Part shown: in pieces, positions 20,187 through 29,364 of the stretch | How the letters are laid out: each line of letters begins with the position of its first letter | Position numbering within the stretch: position 1 is the stretch's first letter | Assembly: GCA_009193035.1 (NCBI GenBank) | Contig: SWDT01000122.1 | Coordinates: 62,001 to 126,000 of the forward strand | Length of the DNA: 64,000 nt | Direction of reading: 5' to 3' | Source of the DNA: Halicephalobus mephisto | Taxonomy: Eukaryota > Nematoda > Chromadorea > Rhabditida > Panagrolaimidae | Program-made: the position numbers and the translations under genes | The notes under the pieces: generated by a model | Told to the model about the DNA's origin: nothing | Databases searched by the model: none | What the model saw: the letters and a program-made list of their open reading frames with translations, nothing else

Positions 20187-20432
20187 TCATGGCGTCGGAA
20201 TAATTTGTCGAAAGCGGGTTCCTGAACAGGTGCTGCGGAACCGCTTGCAACTGACTGTAATCAACACGTAAGAATTACCTACTAGAATTTTCATGTATTG
20301 GATTAAGCTGAAATAGGCTTCGAAACTAATCTTGAACTGATCCAGTGGCCCTTCATTCTCTACTGTAACCCAATAAACATTACTATTAAGTACAATCCAC
20401 AGTATAGTTAGGAGATTTATTATTTCCAACAT
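20187..20432 (-). other. conserved open frame 78 nt after GST-D stop
   Basis: 81 codons beginning MLEIINLLTILWIVLNSNVY, which looks like a signal peptide, then VTVENEGPLDQFKI. Related frames follow GST-E (23565-23816) and GST-F (25132-25320); a truncated one follows GST-C. The frame overlaps the likely GST poly(A) signal AATAAA (20416-20421), so it may simply be conserved 3' flank. Confidence 0.25.
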
Positions 20433-20509
20433 GATATTGTCTACAGTAAGATCCAAATTGTTGTTACCAGTCTTTTCTGTAGAAATTCTTAATGGAAAGA
20501 TAGATCCAA

Positions 20510-21290
20510 TTATTCAATTTTGTACAGCTCTTTTGGACCAAATAATTCCTTTCTCTCCTCGACTCGCTTTTCGACGCCAGGAAGATGGAAGACCTTCTCA
20601 CGATGTTTCAGAAGATCTCCAAGAATATCGTCATCGTTTTCCTCTCTCCAGTAGAGATGACCATCAATAGCGTCAGCGACGAAGAAATCCAACCAAGTAG
20701 GTTTATTTCCAATCAACCACCCGGTTCCATTCTTTTTCAATTGTTTGTTGAGGTCAGGAACAACTCGTTCTTTGAGGAAATTCAGAGCATCAGCCAAGTA
20801 CTCTTTGAGTAGCTCCTTCGGTTTCTTATCGCGAGTGGCATAAATAAAACGAGCAAGCTTCGACATAAAATCCTGGACGTGGTCTCCATAAGCGTCGCAA
20901 ATAGCTCGGTCATCGAGGGAGTCAGGGACAGCTCCATGTTTATTCGCGAGATAACGGTAAATAGCCAAGGTTTGAGGAAGAACAAGTTTGTCATCGTCAA
21001 CGTAGAGGACAGGAACCTGGCCGAAAGGAGTCGCTGAAATTAAAAATTTTGTAATCTATATATTTTTTTAAAAATTATCTCAAAAAACGACAATTTTTCA
21101 ATTTTATTTTTTACTCAAGTATCTAAAGAATGATATTTTATGTAAAATCAAACTTACTCGGTTTGATGGTTGGCCATTCGTCCTGTTCGAAAGTTTTGTT
21201 TTCGAAGGGAACCTTCAAGTAGTCCAGCATGAGCTTGATGCCTCCGATACGACCATTGAAAGTGAAATAAAGCAGAGTGTACTTGACCAT
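20510..21290 (-). CDS. glutathione S-transferase, sigma-like (GST-D)
   Basis: Exons are 21158-21290 and 20510-21033 (657 nt, 218 aa). Exon 1 encodes Tyr8 and an NGRIGG segment, exon 2 encodes GQVPVL, PQTLAIYRYL, the substrate-region stretch YATRDKKPKELLKEYLADA, and GTGWLIGNKPTWLDFFVAD, ending ERKELFGPKELYKIE. It is nearly the same as GST-C but has GNKP for GDKP and a GPKE tail for PPRE. A TTTCAG acceptor lies 6 nt before the ATG and a TATA box is at 21601-21609. A hAT-like element begins directly behind the TATA box and pushes the distal regulatory block about 1.26 kb further away, so expression may differ from GST-C. AATAAA is at 20416-20421 in minus sense. Confidence 0.93.
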
Positions 21291-21544
21291 TGTTATCTGA
21301 AAGTTAAAAACTATATTTTTTCACAAGTTTACGTCTAAAAATCAAATACGTTTTTCCACAAATTTCAGTTAAAAATTAAAAAAACTAAATAAAATTGAAG
21401 TTGAGTTTTTTTAAAAATTTTAAAAAACACTTCTTTAAAATTAAAAAATATAATTTTCGTAATAAATTTAATTTTAAAAAAGTATTTTTTATCAGAAAAA
21501 ATATGTAAAAATTAAAAAATAATTTTTTATTTAAAAATTTTTCG

Positions 21545-21609
21545 CACCAAAGGTCAATTTTCAGTTAAGTGAGAACTGGTTCTGATCGAAAAATTCCTCG
21601 TTTATATAG
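21545..21609 (-). promoter_or_regulatory. core promoter of GST-D
   Basis: The minus-strand TATA element CTATATAAA is at 21601-21609, followed by the conserved block ending GAAAATTGACCTTTGG. It is immediately flanked upstream by the transposon target site TTTTTTGA. Confidence 0.7.
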
Positions 21610-21617
21610 TTTTTTGA

Positions 21618-22872
21618 TAATGAAGCCACTAGAACAAAATAGACAATTGTACTTTGTAGTTTATAATACAAAATACAATATAAAATAAGCATGAAATACA
21701 AAAACAATAACAAACTACAATTGTTTACTTTGTATCACTCGACATGCATCCACCTGTGTCTGCCACTGACTCCTGCAACGAAATTCTGTGTTTCGTATTA
21801 TCAAAGTTGAAATTCCACACAGATGTTCTGTCATCACATGTATCAATTGCACTCATTGACTCGCGCTGGTATTGAGTATAATCAAGCAGTAACTTTTAAA
21901 AAATGCTGTTACAATCACGTCTAATTGAGTGCAATTGATCCATGTTGATTGCGTTCATTTAGGTGTGATGACAGAACACCTGCGCACAGGTAGTTTGCAA
22001 TCACCACTAACTGGATGCAATCAACGCATAAGAGCTTCTGAATTTAATCTTCAATAGATTGGATTATAAGTGAGTGTAATCGATGGCAATGATTGTAATC
22101 AAGAAAAGGCTGATTATAAGTGAGTGTAATCGAAGTTGTTTGATCGCATTCAGTTAGTGGTGATTGCAAATTACCTCCGTCAGAATTTGAGGTCGAAATT
22201 CTAATTTTTCGTGCTAAGACACGATTCATAAATTACTGTGAGTCGAGAAATCCAGATATCCAATTTTATCAACTTAAATGAAAGAATATTTCACAGTAAG
22301 AAAATGCCATAGATGTGTCTTAACACGAAAAATTAGAATTTCGACCTCGAACCCTGAATTCCAACTTTAATAATACGAAACTGCTGTGCTGCGTATTATA
22401 AAAATTGAAACTCAAGGTTCGAGGTCGAAATTTGGGTTTTATGTTAAGAAACATTTTTAAATTTTTCTATTTCAAAATTCTGTTTCATTTAAATTAATAG
22501 CTGAAAATTAGCTAAACTTTTCTAATTTAATCATGATTCATAAGTTGCGTTTTAACATGAATAATCTAAATTTCGACCTCGAATTTTGAGTTCCAACTTT
22601 GATAATACGAAACTCTGAGAGCGCGTTATCGAGTTTAAAAAATCCGTGATAAATCTTAATTTAATCCAGATTTTATTGTTTAATTGTTTTCTGTGCATAT
22701 GATCAATGAATTTCTATTAAACGTGCGTCGTTACATTGTTTTCAATATATCACCAAAATTAGAACAACAATGACAATCCATACAATTGCGTAATTATATT
22801 TATATTGCAAATACAAAGTATAATTACAAATATAAAACAAAACACAAATTGTCGTTCTAGTGGCTTCACTAA
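21618..22872. mobile_element. hAT-like non-autonomous transposon with 8-bp target duplication
   Basis: TTTTTTGA flanks both ends (21610-21617 and 22873-22880). The GST-C promoter has a single TTTTTTGA at the same place (about 14469-14476), i.e. the empty site. The left terminus TAATGAAGCCACTAGAAC matches the inverse of the right terminus TTAGTGAAGCCACTAGAAC. At 1,255 bp it has no transposase frame. Its interior (about 21770-22625) is a nest of other foldback elements. The 8-bp duplication is typical of the hAT superfamily. Confidence 0.82.
21770..22625. mobile_element. nested foldback elements inside the hAT-like element
   Basis: Four hairpins lie in a row. 21806-21990 has GTTCTGTCATCACA and its inverse. 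21990-22176 has TTTGCAATCACCACTAACT and its inverse. 22190-22352 has a 34-nt inverted pair with one mismatch, around GAGGTCGAAATTCTAA. 22400-22595 has a similar GAGGTCGAAATTT pair. The outermost ends TTTCGTATTATCAAAGTTG and CAACTTTGATAATACGAAA bracket the set. Confidence 0.7.
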
Positions 22873-22994
22873 TTTTTTGAAAAGCATAAGTAGAAAACAC
22901 GATCAAAACTATCGATTTCGAACTTTTGAACTGATTTTGGAACAAACTTTGAATTAGTTCGAATTCGATAATAAAAGAGTCGATTTAAATCCAA

Positions 22995-23281
22995 TTAATT
23001 TGAATTCGAAAATGGAAAATTTCAAAAAATCGACATTTCTGAACACGATTTGTGTAGCCAAGTCACATCGAGGTTGTGATTTTGTCGTGTTCGGTAAATA
23101 CGGCTTTGAAATAGGTTAGTCACAAACATCACCACAGAGTGATGTGCACAAAAAGGAGTGTTTCTGAAACATTAATTGATTAAAATCTGATGACAATTAA
23201 GACAACCTTTGAACGTTACGAGAGGAACAATCATTGAAATTTTTTAAAAAATAATTTCCTGTTAAAACTTACACTATCGTA
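22995..23281 (-). promoter_or_regulatory. distal upstream block of GST-D (duplicate of 14555-14838)
   Basis: It is identical to the GST-C block over about 285 bp, including TCACA-N7-TGTGA (23063-23079) and AATTGTCAT in minus sense (23190-23198). In GST-D it is separated from the gene by the hAT-like insertion. Confidence 0.6.
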
Positions 23282-23564
23282 AAAACTTAAAAATCAACTT
23301 TTTCCGCGAAATTTTATCAATATAAAGTTTCAGAATCCGCTGAACAGTAACAAACGTAACTGTTGAGATAGAAAATAAAAATATAATAATCTTCACTTAA
23401 TAATAAGACAGATACAATTGTTATATTTTTTTTACAATATAACCGAGATTTTTACTTATAAAATACAATATTTTACATTCCCTGACACTCAGGTTATCTC
23501 TTCAGATCCTTTTTTTCTAGTCCAGTTCACATCTCAAAGCAGCATATCTGGTTTTACGTGACGA
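23282..23564. other. intergenic GST-D to GST-E
   Basis: About 195 bp of AT-rich sequence stand where the 5.1-kb lectin/Polinton block stands in the preceding interval. From 23476 the sequence matches 19959 onward. Confidence 0.5.
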
Positions 23565-23816
23565 TTATTTCGCAATTTTATAATTTAAAAATTTTTTAAT
23601 ATATCTCATATCAATAAATTTAAACTGCTTGCAACTGACTGTAATCAACACGTAAGAATTACCCACTAGAATTTTCATGTATTGGATTAAGCTGAAATAA
23701 GCTTTGAAACCAATCTTGAACTGATCCAATGGTCCTTCATTCTCTACTGTAACCCAATAAACATTACTATTAAGTAAAATCAACAGTATAGTTAGTAGAT
23801 TTATTATTTCCAACAT
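23565..23816 (-). other. conserved open frame 68 nt after GST-E stop
   Basis: 83 codons beginning MLEIINLLTILLILLNSNVY. The first 65 residues align with the frame after GST-D with about nine replacements. Nucleotide differences are a mix of silent and replacement changes, so selection on the protein is not evident. It overlaps AATAAA at 23800-23805. Confidence 0.25.
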
Positions 23817-23883
23817 GATATTGTCTACAGTGAAATCTAAATCGTTATTACCAGATTACTTCCATAGGATTTGTGATGGAAAG

Positions 23884-24662
23884 TTAGTCAAGTTTGAACA
23901 TCTCCTTCGGGGGGAACAAATGCTTGCGTTCTTCGACTCGCTTCTCGAGACCAGGAAGATCGAAGACTTTCTCGTGATGTTTCAGAAGATCTCCAAGAAT
24001 ATCGTCATCGTTCTCTTCTCTCCAGTAGATATGACCATCAATAACGTCAGCGACGAGGAAGTCGAGCCAGGTAGGTTTATCCCCGACCATCCAGCCAGTT
24101 CCGTTCTTCTCTAACTGCTTGTTCAGATCGGGAACAACTCGTTCTTTGAGGATATTCAAAAAATTGGCTCTGTACTTCTTAAGCTGCTCATTCGGCTTCT
24201 TCCGACGAGCAGCAATAATAAAACGACCAAGTTTCGTCACATAATCCTGGACGTGGTCGGCATAGGCATCACAGAGAGCTCGGTCTTCGAGGGAGTCAGG
24301 GACAGCTCCATGTTTATTCGCGAGATAACGGTAAATAGCCAGGGTTTGAGGAAGAACAAATTTGTCATCGTCAACGTAGAGGACAGGAACCTGGCCGAAA
24401 GGAGTCGCTGAAATTAAAAATTTTGTAATCTAAATATTTTTAAAAATTATCTCAAAAAACGAAAATTTTTCAATTTTATTTTTTACTCAAGTATCTAAAG
24501 AATGATATTTTATGTAAAATCAAACTTACTTGGTTTAATGGCCGGCCAATCAACACTATTGAACATTTTATTTTCGAAAGGAACCTTCAAATAGTCCAAC
24601 ATCAGTCTGATGCCTCCGGCACGACCATTGAACCTTATGTAAAGAAGTGTGTACTTCGGCAT
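23884..24662 (-). CDS. glutathione S-transferase, sigma-like (GST-E)
   Basis: Exons are 24530-24662 and 23884-24407 (657 nt, 218 aa). The start is MPKYTLLYIRFNGRAGG with Tyr8. The strand-2 region is distinct from its neighbours (NKMFNSVDWPAIKP in place of NKTFEHDEWP). Exon 2 has GQVPVL, PQTLAIYRYL, QDYVTKLGRFIIAARRKKPN, GTGWMVGDKPTWLDFLVADV and the end HLFPPKEMFKLD. The arginine-rich IAARRKKPNEQLKKYRAN segment lines the substrate pocket region and differs most between paralogues, so substrate preference may differ. A TTTTTAG acceptor lies 6 nt before the ATG. I see no TATA block or TCACA-N7-TGTGA element upstream, unlike GST-C, D and F. Confidence 0.92.
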
Positions 24663-25131
24663 TTTTATCTAAAAATTAAAAAAAATAAATTTCTACTTAA
24701 AAATTAAAAAAATAAATTTCTACTTAAAAATAAAAAAAATCTTAATATTCATTTAAAAATTTAAAAAATACTTGTTTTTTATAAAAAAATTTATTTTTAT
24801 AATAAAGTTTATTTAATAATTAAAAATTACAACTTTAGGGTGAAAATAAAGGTATTTATAAAATGTAAACTACTTTGTTAAAAATGACTGTACGGCAGTT
24901 GCCCTCCAGCGATATTCGATTTTTGTTTTTTTTCAATTCTTACTGATTTCGAAATTCTTTTTAAATTAATTTTTTTACTTAATTGAAATATTAAATTAAT
25001 TATTAAAAAATTAATACAAAAAAAAATAAATAAATCTTGCGAAAGAGAATGGAGCAAAAATCGCTGAGAGACGACTGCTGTGCAGTCCGGCAAAAATTAG
25101 ATAGACGTTCATTCAAACTTTTCGAGTGTCC
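24663..25131. other. GST-E upstream region
   Basis: AT-rich tandem debris (ATAAATTTCTACTTAAAAAT units at 24690-24740). An inverted segment CTGTACGGCAGTTGCC near 24889 pairs imperfectly with GACTGCTGTGCAGTCCGG near 25073. The open frame 24878-25093 reads through this hairpin and is not a gene. Confidence 0.35.
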
Positions 25132-25320
25132 TCACCTTGCCGAAAAAGAATAAACTGTCCATTTTTTCCGATAAAATGACCTCATACCTAGTAAGATTCG
25201 AAAGTCGACAACTCCAATTTTGAACTGATCCAATGGTCCTTCATTCTCTACTGTAACCCAATAAACATTACTATTAAGTAAAATCCACAGTATAGTTAGT
25301 AGATTTATTATTTCCAACAT
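25132..25320 (-). other. conserved open frame 68 nt after GST-F stop
   Basis: 62 codons. The first 36 residues match the frames after GST-D and GST-E, then the sequence diverges abruptly at about 25213, where the duplicated flank ends. It overlaps AATAAA at 25304-25309. The abrupt end of similarity argues that at least this copy is not a functional gene. Confidence 0.2.
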
Positions 25321-25387
25321 GATATTGTCTACAATGAAATCTAAATCGTTATTACCAGATTACTTCCATAGGATTCGTGATGGAAAG

Positions 25388-26535
25388 TTAGTCAAGTTTG
25401 AACATCTCCTTCGGGGGGAACAAATGTTTGCGTTCTTCGACTCGCTTCTCAAGGCCGGGAAGACCGAAGACTTTCTCGCGATGTTTCAGGAGTCCTTCGA
25501 GGATGTCATCATCGTTTTCCTCTCTCCAGTAGAGATGGTTATCAATGGTGTCAGCGACGAGGAAGTCGAGCCAGGTAGGCTTATTTCCAACAAACCATCC
25601 AGTTCCGTTCTTTTCCAATTGCTTGTTGAGATCAGGGATAACTCGTTCTTTGAGGAATTTCACAGAATCGTCTCTGTATTCCTTGATCAGTTCCTTCGGC
25701 TTCTTCTGCATGGTAGCAACAACGAAAAGAACGATTTTGGACATATAATCCTGGACGTGGTCGGCATAAGCGTCACAGAGAGCTCGGTCTTCGAGGGAGT
25801 CAGGGACAGCTCCATGTTTATTCGCGAGATAACGGTAAATAGCCAAGGTTTGAGGAAGAACAAGTTTGTCATCGTCAACGTAGAGGACAGGAATTTGACC
25901 GAAAGGAGTCGCTGAAAATCAAATTTATATAAAATCCATATATCAAACTAAATCAGAAAATCTTAAAAATCAATTTTTAAATAAAATCCATATCAAATCT
26001 AAACTAAACTTTTAAAAAACCAAATTTCTATAAAATTCATATATCAAAATCATCCCAAAAATTAAAATGTCACATATTCCTAAATTCTAAAAATAAAATA
26101 ATTTATTTTTCTGATATAAATTCATTTTTGTTTTTAGAATTCTTTGAAGCTAGGAAAACAAACAATGAACTTGGAAAATGATCAAAGAACAGTTTAGATT
26201 TTCCTCAAAATATTTTTTTGTTTACTGTTCTCCAACTATTATGAAAATAAAAAATGTCCAAAAAAATTATTCCAACAAAAAAATGGAAAATTTTTGATTC
26301 AAGATCGAAAATCAATCAATTCAGTAAAATTTCAAAATTGTAAAAAAAAATTTATAAAAAAATTATTTAAAATTGACAGTTTTTATAAAAATTAAAACTT
26401 ACTTGGTTTGACAGTTGGCCATTCGGCATGTTCGAAAATTTTATCTTCGAAAGGAACCTTCAAGTAGTCCAACATCAGTCTGATGCCTCCGGCACGGCCG
26501 TTGAGCTTGAAGTAAAGCAAAGTGTACTTGACCAT
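25388..26535 (-). CDS. glutathione S-transferase, sigma-like (GST-F)
   Basis: Exons are 26403-26535 and 25388-25911 (657 nt, 218 aa). The intron (491 nt) is larger than in the C, D and E copies. Exon 1 begins MVKYTLLYFKLNGRAGG with Tyr8 and has FEDKIFEHAEWPTVKP. Exon 2 has GQIPVL, PQTLAIYRYL, FVVATMQKKPKELIKEYRDD, GTGWFVGNKPTWLDFLVAD and ends HLFPPKEMFKLD. A TTTCAG acceptor lies 6 nt before the ATG. The core promoter lies at about 26990-27048 with a TATA variant, and the TCACA-N7-TGTGA element is at 27096-27112. The 3' flank is nearly the same as that of GST-E, whereas the first exon is closer to GST-B, which suggests mosaic exchange among array members. Confidence 0.93.
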
Positions 26536-26982
26536 TTTTATCTGAAATACAAATTTATAAAAAAGTTAAATTATCTAAAAATTTAAAAAATATAATTCTT
26601 TAATTTTCAAATAAAAACAGTCAAAAAATATACTTTTTTATAAATTTACATCTAAAAATCAAAAAAATATACTTTTTAACTATTTTTATCTAAAAATAAA
26701 AAAATATACTTTTTTATAAATTTACAAAAATACGTTTTTTCCACAAATTTACGTCTAAAAGTAAAACTTAAAAATATTCAATTTCAATTTTTAAATTTCA
26801 AAAAAAAAATTATTTAAAAATTAAAAAATTATTTTTGCAAAAAAAATATTTTTAAAAAAATTATTTAAAAATTAAAAAATTATTTTAAAAAAAATTATTT
26901 TTGCAAAAAAATTATTTAAAAAAAAATATTTAAAAATTAAAAAATTATTTTTGCAAAAAAATTATTTCTAAAAAATTTTTTG
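26536..26982. other. AT-only leader region of GST-F
   Basis: Repeated TTATTTAAAAATTAAAAA and TACTTTTTTATAAATTTAC units. It probably corresponds to the outron between the TATA promoter and the trans-splice acceptor. No gene. Confidence 0.45.
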
Positions 26983-26989
26983 CACCAAA

Positions 26990-27260
26990 AGGTCAATTGT
27001 CAGTTAATTGAAAACTGGTTCTGATCGAAAAATTCCTCGTTTTTATAGTTTTTCACAAAGGGGAGGATCGGCAAAAAACGATTTGTTTGGTCAAGTCACA
27101 CCGAGGTTGTGACTTTTTTGTGTCCGAAAAACGTGACTTCAAATAAATTAGTCATAAATATCACCACAGAGTGATGTACACAGAGGGGAGTGGTCCTGCG
27201 ATAAGGCCTAATTAGCGAAGTGATGAAACAAAGCAAAATTAATCCTTGAACGTCACGGAA
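26990..27260 (-). promoter_or_regulatory. promoter and distal block of GST-F
   Basis: The TATA variant CTATAAAAA lies at about 27040-27048 in minus sense and the start-site block CCAGTTTTCAATTAACTGAC at about 26999-27018. TCACA-N7-TGTGA is at 27096-27112, and TATCACCACAGAGTGATGTA keeps the second inverted repeat of the GST-C block. The block is diverged from GST-C by many substitutions, yet both palindromes are kept. Confidence 0.6.
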
Positions 27261-27339
27261 AGGGTAAACAATCTTTTCAGAAAAAATTTATTTTTAGTCA
27301 AAAGCTACGTTTCTAAAAATCCAAAAATGAATTTTTATA

Positions 27340-27835
27340 GACTTGCCTGGTGAATTTTCGGAAATTTTTAGTATTGAACCGTCACAGACAGGGGTAGTTC
27401 TTGAAAAAAATGAAAAATAAAATTTTCGAAACTATTAACACGGATAATAGTAGTAAAGTAATAAAAGTAAAGTAATAATAATAAAGTAAAAATAGTGATA
27501 AAATAATAATAAAGTAATAAAAGTGATAAAAGTAAAAAAAGTAAAAATAATAAAAGTAATAAAAGCGATAAAAATAAAAAAAGTAAAAATAATAAATAAA
27601 GTAACAAAAGGGATAAAAGTAAAAATAATAAATAAAGTAATAAAAGCGATAAAACTAAAAAAAGTAAAAATAATAAATAAAATAATAAAGTAATAAAAGT
27701 GATAAAAAGCGGCACCTGTCAGTGGAAGCCGCGGCAGACCTGGCTTATGCATCCAAAAAGGTCGTTTATATAAGTGCGCGTCGGTCCATAACTGATCTAA
27801 GAATAGCTCATTATTCTTCCAATTCAACATTGAAA
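27340..27835. repeat. GC-rich module plus (TAATAAAAG)n array, copy 1
   Basis: A conserved end of about 85 bp (GCGGCACCTGTCAGTGGAAG, then CCGCGGCAGACCTGGCTTA, then GTGCGCGTCGGTCCATAACT) follows about 260 bp of TAATAAAAG and GATAAAAG units. The whole is repeated at 27890-28180. Confidence 0.7.
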
Positions 27836-27889
27836 ATTCTACTTTTATTAAAAAGTTAAAGAATCTCTACAAAATTATCTAGGCACGAA

Positions 27890-28180
27890 TTCTCAGAAGT
27901 TTTCAGTATTGAATCGTCACAAGGGTAGTTCGTGAGGGAGATGAGAAGTATAAGATTTTTCAAATTACCAACACAGATAATAGTAGTGAAGTAATACTAA
28001 TAAATTAATAAAAGTAATAAAAGTAATAAAAGTAAAAAAAGTAAAATAATAAAAATAATAAAAATGATAAAAGTGATAAAAAGCGGCAACTGCCAGTGGA
28101 AGCCGCGGCAGACCTGGCTTATATACCCGCAGAGGTCGTTTATGCAGGTGCGCGTCGGTCCATAACTGATCCAAGAAATG
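27890..28180. repeat. GC-rich module plus (TAATAAAAG)n array, copy 2
   Basis: The same order as copy 1, with a shorter array (about 100 bp) and about 85 percent similarity in the GC-rich end. The possible minus-strand reading DQLWTDAHL, KPGLPRLPL is shared, but most changes between the copies replace residues, so I do not call it coding. Confidence 0.65.
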
Positions 28181-28550
28181 AAGTAGATTTATTCAAAGTA
28201 ATTTTTTAAAACAAGTTATACCTAATTCTATATCTTATCAGATGGATATTGAAAATCCTTGTTTAATTTTTCCAAATATTTTTGTAAAACGAAAAAAAAT
28301 GAAATAAATGTGTGGAATTTCATATATCAAAAAATTAAAAATTTTTTTTTCGAAATTTGAAGACGTTTTTTTTCTTTTTTAATTTGGTCAATTTTAATAA
28401 TTCTTTTTCGTAATTAAGTGTATTTTTCTCGTTGATTAAAACTATTTAATTTTTTTCGAAAAAAATGACTATAAACATGAGAAAATCTAATCCTAAATTT
28501 AGTGGTTTTTCAAATTATATCTTTTCAGAGAGCCATTCAACAAAAATAGA
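28181..28550. other. non-coding between repeats
   Basis: An AT-rich stretch. AACAAGTTATACCTAATTC at 28213 resembles the AAACAAGTTATACCTCATTT units at 61.85-62.0 kb. Nothing else seen. Confidence 0.35.
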
Positions 28551-29125
28551 ATCCTGAATTCTGAAGGTAATTTTTAATTCTGATTTCAGATTCAGAATTT
28601 ACAGATATGATTGTCCTATTGTAAGTATTTTTTATTGAATTTTGATCACAAAATTAGAATATAAACGATTGGAATACAGAAATTTTAGGTACAACTTTTG
28701 CAGAAGTCAGAATCCTGAATTCTGAAGTTAATTTTTAATTCTGATTTTAGATATAGAATTTATGAACTCTATTACCCCATTATAAGTACATTTTGTTGAA
28801 TTTTGACTGCAAAATTAGAATATAAATGATTGGAATACAGAAATTTTAGGTACAACTTTTGCATAAGTCAGAATTCTGGATTCTGAAGTTAATTTTTAAT
28901 TCTGATTTCAGATTCAGAATTTACAGATATGATTGTCCTATTGTAAGTACTTTTTGTTCAATTTTGACTGCAAAATTAGAATATAAATGATTGGGATACA
29001 GAAATTTTAGGTACAACTTTTGCAGAAGTCAGAATTCTGGATTCTGAAAATTAACTTTTAATTCTGATTTCAGATTCAGAACCTGAGTTTTATTAAGTTA
29101 TTGTAAGTACTTTTTGTTCAATTTT
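28551..29125. repeat. about 163-bp tandem repeat, 3.5 copies
   Basis: The segment TTAATTTTTAATTCTGATTT recurs near 28567, 28730, 28894 and 29054. Between copies runs TAGAATATAAATGATTGG and ACAGAAATTTTAGGTACAAC. Confidence 0.8.
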
Positions 29126-29364
29126 GACTTTAGAATTAAGTCAGAAATGCCCGGGAGAAAAATGCCACATAACCTACCTCATATATCAACTTTCTCCATC
29201 TGAATCCAACCTCAATCAAAAAATAATCCAAATTTTCTAAAATTAAAAAATCTACAATACTTTTTAAATTTACTATAAACTACTTCATATACAGTATAAT
29301 ACAAACAATTCCTACTATGTTATTTTTCTATTAAAAATTTATGCAAAATTATGTTTAAAAAAAC

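Noticed and set aside
27368..27830. Leu/Phe-rich frames of 115 and 131 codons
   Set aside because: Translations of the TAATAAAAG simple repeat; not membrane proteins.
27710..28174. Shared minus-strand peptide DQLWTDAHL to PLRLP in the two GC-rich modules as a coding exon
   Set aside because: Most nucleotide differences between the copies change the amino acid, and both frames run into simple repeat.
28551..29125. CRISPR-like array
   Set aside because: Repeats are long, degenerate and contiguous without unique spacers, and the DNA is eukaryotic.
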